DNA from: Paenibacillus sp. MBLB1832
Lineage (GTDB): Bacteria; Bacillota; Bacilli; Paenibacillales; NBRC-103111
DNA: 64,000 nt
Reading direction: 5' to 3'
Assembly (NCBI RefSeq): GCF_032271945.1
Contig: NZ_CP130319.1
Location: 4,855,001-4,919,000 of the forward strand
Made by a program: the position numbers and the translations under genes
Notes under the pieces: model-generated
Databases searched by the model: none
Seen by the model: only the letters and a program-made list of their open reading frames with translations
Told to the model about the DNA's origin: nothing
Shown: positions 61,896 through 64,000 of the stretch, one piece after another
How positions within the stretch are numbered: position 1 is the stretch's first letter
Layout of the letters: each line of letters starts with the position of its first letter

Positions 61896-63848
61896 TCATG
61901 TAAACTTTTTTATAAACCGATAAACCATTAAACTTCGCGTTAATATTCTAAATTCATTTTCAAACACGAGTTCCGGACGAGGCTCATTCCCCATTTTTGT
62001 AATTGCTTTTTTTATTACACCTATATTAAGCATCTCTGAAACGCTTGGATCTCGTACAAGCTGGTTTAATTCCTCAATAAAAGCATGCCAATTTGAAGCT
62101 ATACGATGTATGACATCGGCCACTTGAATGCCGCGAACTTGTTGGTTTAATCTGACCTTATCAGGCAGCATGTTCTTCGTTGATCTTCGAATTAGCGATC
62201 GTTGTAAGCCATCCTTAACATATTGCTCTTCCGGCACCGCCAGACAAAAGCGTATGACTCTTAAATCATTGGTAGGATCACGATCCCAGACTGCGTAACG
62301 TAAAGATAGTTTCGTACCGACAATTCCGTTTTTATTCCAATGATACAGCTGTTCAAAGTGCCTTTTCCTGATTTCATAGGGATTTTCAGCAGACGTTCCT
62401 GTTATATCTACACCATATTCCAGAAGCCTGGCGTAAACATTTGTCCTTTGTGCAAATGAATCACTAATTAGTGTTTGATTGGGATTGTCAGAAGAATTAT
62501 GTATGGACGAATTACGATAAATGGATGGAAATGCTCTTTTTATGACGACGGGAAGCATGACTGATTTTCCTGTTTTAAAGTTCGTACAATACTGATTAAG
62601 CTCTTGATAAAGCCGAGTCCACTTTAACCTTTTAAAAAGAGACGCATAGTAGTTAACTGTCATGTTCCAAGATCCCCATGAAATGGAGTAATTGCCTCTT
62701 GCTCCGCTTAACAGTACCTTTACCCCTTTGTGACGGGCTTTCTCATGAATTCCTTTTAACCAAAAGAAGTTTTCAAAAAACTTATACGGCATCCCCATAA
62801 GCTCTAGTGAATCATCTAAATCAGTTAGGGGATTGTTCCCTGCAAAATTGTGATAGTGATCCGAAATATTGCCTACATAATCTACCGTTGCTTTTATAAA
62901 AGGCCTTTCATCAGCTGCATAACTATGGGAGGTCCAGTCTTTAAAATGATCTTCTGGTATGTAGCTGAAGGTTTGTAACTGTTTATTTCTCGCACTTAAT
63001 GCTTTTGCGGCAAAGCTAACGACAGCACCAGAATCTAGTCCTCCGCTTAATTGTGCTCCAACCTCGCCATGAGTACGAGTTCTAGCTGTAACAGCCTCTT
63101 GGAATACCGACTGAAAGGCTTCTTCGTATTCTTCATTTTTCTTGAACTTCAGCGGCTCTTGAAATGATATTTTGCAATATCTTGAAAGTCTGACTTTCCC
63201 ATCACATATTGTGATACTGTGAGAAGGAGGAATTTGTTCAATGTTTTTGTAAGCTGTCGACAATGTATCTACGGTATCAACCATGCTTGGTATAGCCAGG
63301 AATTCAGCAAACCACTGCTCATTAATGCTTTTTGAAACATAGGAAAGATCGAGCAGAGGTTCAATGGTTGTACAAAAGGCAAACCGTTGTGGATCCCGAT
63401 AAAAGTAAAGCGACCGCGTCCCAGAAAAGTCTCTAGCTCCGAATAGCAGCTTTCTCCTGAGATCCCAAATCATGAACGCAAAATCACCAATTAAATACTT
63501 TGGAACTTCCTCTCCCCACTTTAAGTAAGCGAGTAAAATTAATTCGCTATCTGTCATATTCTTTCTTAAAGTATGATCTACTTGGAGTCTTTCAAACAAT
63601 TCTTGTCGATTATCAATGATCGCGTCTGCGGTAATCGCCAGATACTTTTCTTCACTAAATCGCGGCAGCCTTTCACCGACCGACTCAGGAGTAATCCACT
63701 GCGCATGACATCCGAAAAATACGTTGTCACTGTGCCAAATTCGAATATCGTCCGATGGATATTGCCTTAAGCCTTGCATTAAAATCATTCCATCTTCTAT
63801 ATTCATAGCCTCGTGGTTGAAATAATAAACCCCACTGATTGCGCTCAA
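61896..63848 (-). CDS. Lasso cyclase (asparagine synthetase-like C protein)
   Basis: 650 residues. N-terminal glutaminase-like domain without the catalytic Cys (starts MSAISGVYYFNHEAMN), then an ATP-PPi synthetase domain from about 230, with QLSGGLDSGAVVSFAAKALS around 266. It would adenylate Asp9 and close the ring on Gly1. The start is TTG, read after AAGGTGGGAAAATC. It is the first gene of the operon, directly after a promoter. It appears intact. Confidence 0.92.
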   Translation of the reverse strand: MSAISGVYYFNHEAMNIEDGMILMQGLRQYPSDDIRIWHSDNVFFGCHAQWITPESVGERLPRFSEEKYLAITADAIIDNRQELFERLQVDHTLRKNMTDSELILLAYLKWGEEVPKYLIGDFAFMIWDLRRKLLFGARDFSGTRSLYFYRDPQRFAFCTTIEPLLDLSYVSKSINEQWFAEFLAIPSMVDTVDTLSTAYKNIEQIPPSHSITICDGKVRLSRYCKISFQEPLKFKKNEEYEEAFQSVFQEAVTARTRTHGEVGAQLSGGLDSGAVVSFAAKALSARNKQLQTFSYIPEDHFKDWTSHSYAADERPFIKATVDYVGNISDHYHNFAGNNPLTDLDDSLELMGMPYKFFENFFWLKGIHEKARHKGVKVLLSGARGNYSISWGSWNMTVNYYASLFKRLKWTRLYQELNQYCTNFKTGKSVMLPVVIKRAFPSIYRNSSIHNSSDNPNQTLISDSFAQRTNVYARLLEYGVDITGTSAENPYEIRKRHFEQLYHWNKNGIVGTKLSLRYAVWDRDPTNDLRVIRFCLAVPEEQYVKDGLQRSLIRRSTKNMLPDKVRLNQQVRGIQVADVIHRIASNWHAFIEELNQLVRDPSVSEMLNIGVIKKAITKMGNEPRPELVFENEFRILTRSLMVYRFIKKFT

Positions 63849-63930
63849 GATTTTCCCACCTTATCATTTTGATTGCAATAAATGGTCACTTTATTTGGTG
63901 TTCGTTTTGTTCGGTAGCGCTTTCAAAAAT

Positions 63931-63946
63931 GTTCTTTATAAAGAAC
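63931..63946. promoter_or_regulatory. Perfect 16-bp palindrome, SinR-type
   Basis: GTTCTTTATAAAGAAC: two inverted GTTCTTT half-sites with two bases between. This matches the SinR consensus GTTCTYT and, as I recall, the spacing of the SinR operator used for its crystal structure. It lies at about +2 to +17 of the promoter, so binding would block transcription. The regulator itself is not in the window. Confidence 0.75.
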
Positions 63947-63954
63947 GTACCTTT

Positions 63955-63983
63955 AAGTTACAACCTAATCTCGATATTGTCAA
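63955..63983 (-). promoter_or_regulatory. Promoter of the lasso operon
   Basis: Minus strand TTGACA, a 17-base spacer, TAACTT. The -35 is perfect and the -10 weak. Transcription would start near 63948, 100 bases before the cyclase TTG. The remaining bases to the window end show no gene. Confidence 0.65.
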
Positions 63984-64000
63984 CTGGTAATTTATACGTA

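Overview
The window reads as chromosomal DNA of an endospore-forming Gram-positive bacterium of the Paenibacillus type. Supporting signs are a gerA-type germinant receptor operon, an alpha/beta-type SASP, a CotM-like Hsp20 protein, GerP-like small spore proteins, a YjcZ-type peptide, strong AGGAGG ribosome binding sites with frequent TTG/GTG starts, an L20-type leader on infC-rpmI-rplT, and a paeninodin-like lasso peptide operon. GC content is moderate, with GC-rich patches at about 11.7-12.2 kb and 23.9-25.3 kb. No rRNA, tRNA, CRISPR array, insertion sequence or prophage was seen.

Layout. 0-3.8 kb: germinant receptor operon (A-C-B order; A is cut by the window edge). 3.9-5.3 kb: rplT, rpmI and infC on the minus strand, with infC starting at AUU behind an attenuator. 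5.3-8.7 kb: a family 2 glycosyltransferase, a PAP2 phosphatase and a glycolipid-type glycosyltransferase. 8.8-18.2 kb: trmB, a secreted Gly/Thr-rich WGxxG protein, ytqA/mnmM (tRNA wobble modification), manA, a Tritrichomonas-like IMP dehydrogenase, a flavin-binding protein, a B12-binding radical SAM protein and a VOC protein. 18.4-20.9 kb: an FAD oxidoreductase divergent from a frameshifted LacI regulator. 21-25.6 kb: RluA, a D-2-hydroxyacid dehydrogenase, mqnD/mqnB (futalosine menaquinone route) and a YjcZ peptide. 25.8-30.3 kb: gtrB/gtrA, then the spore protein cluster. 30.4-43.4 kb: metabolic genes (Rieske oxidoreductase, pgi, a dehydrogenase-PilZ fusion, ppnP, tkt, purU, nfo) with two unusual repeats: eleven GGGGTTT units and a tandem 115-bp hairpin repeat.

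43.5-59.1 kb, all minus strand: a complete Wzx/Wzy-type exopolysaccharide locus, from LCP protein through CpsB/CpsC/CpsD, GalU, initiating transferase, flippase, polymerase, glycosyltransferases and SDR enzymes to a UDP-glucuronate decarboxylase and UDP-glucose dehydrogenase. GalU, Ugd and the decarboxylase would supply UDP-glucose, UDP-glucuronate and UDP-xylose. Three promoters or leaders here share a GATAC-N5-GTATC dyad, which suggests one common regulator.

59.2-64 kb: a lasso peptide operon with its own promoter and a SinR-type palindrome at the predicted start of transcription. Its order is cyclase, precursor, HPr-kinase-like gene, ABC exporter. The precursor encodes a 32-residue core with an Asp at ring position 9 and two Cys in the tail. 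The kinase gene is broken just after its Walker A motif, and no B1 (leader-binding) or B2 (leader protease) gene is present in the window. This locus is the best candidate for something new here: a divergent paeninodin relative that appears to have lost its tailoring kinase.
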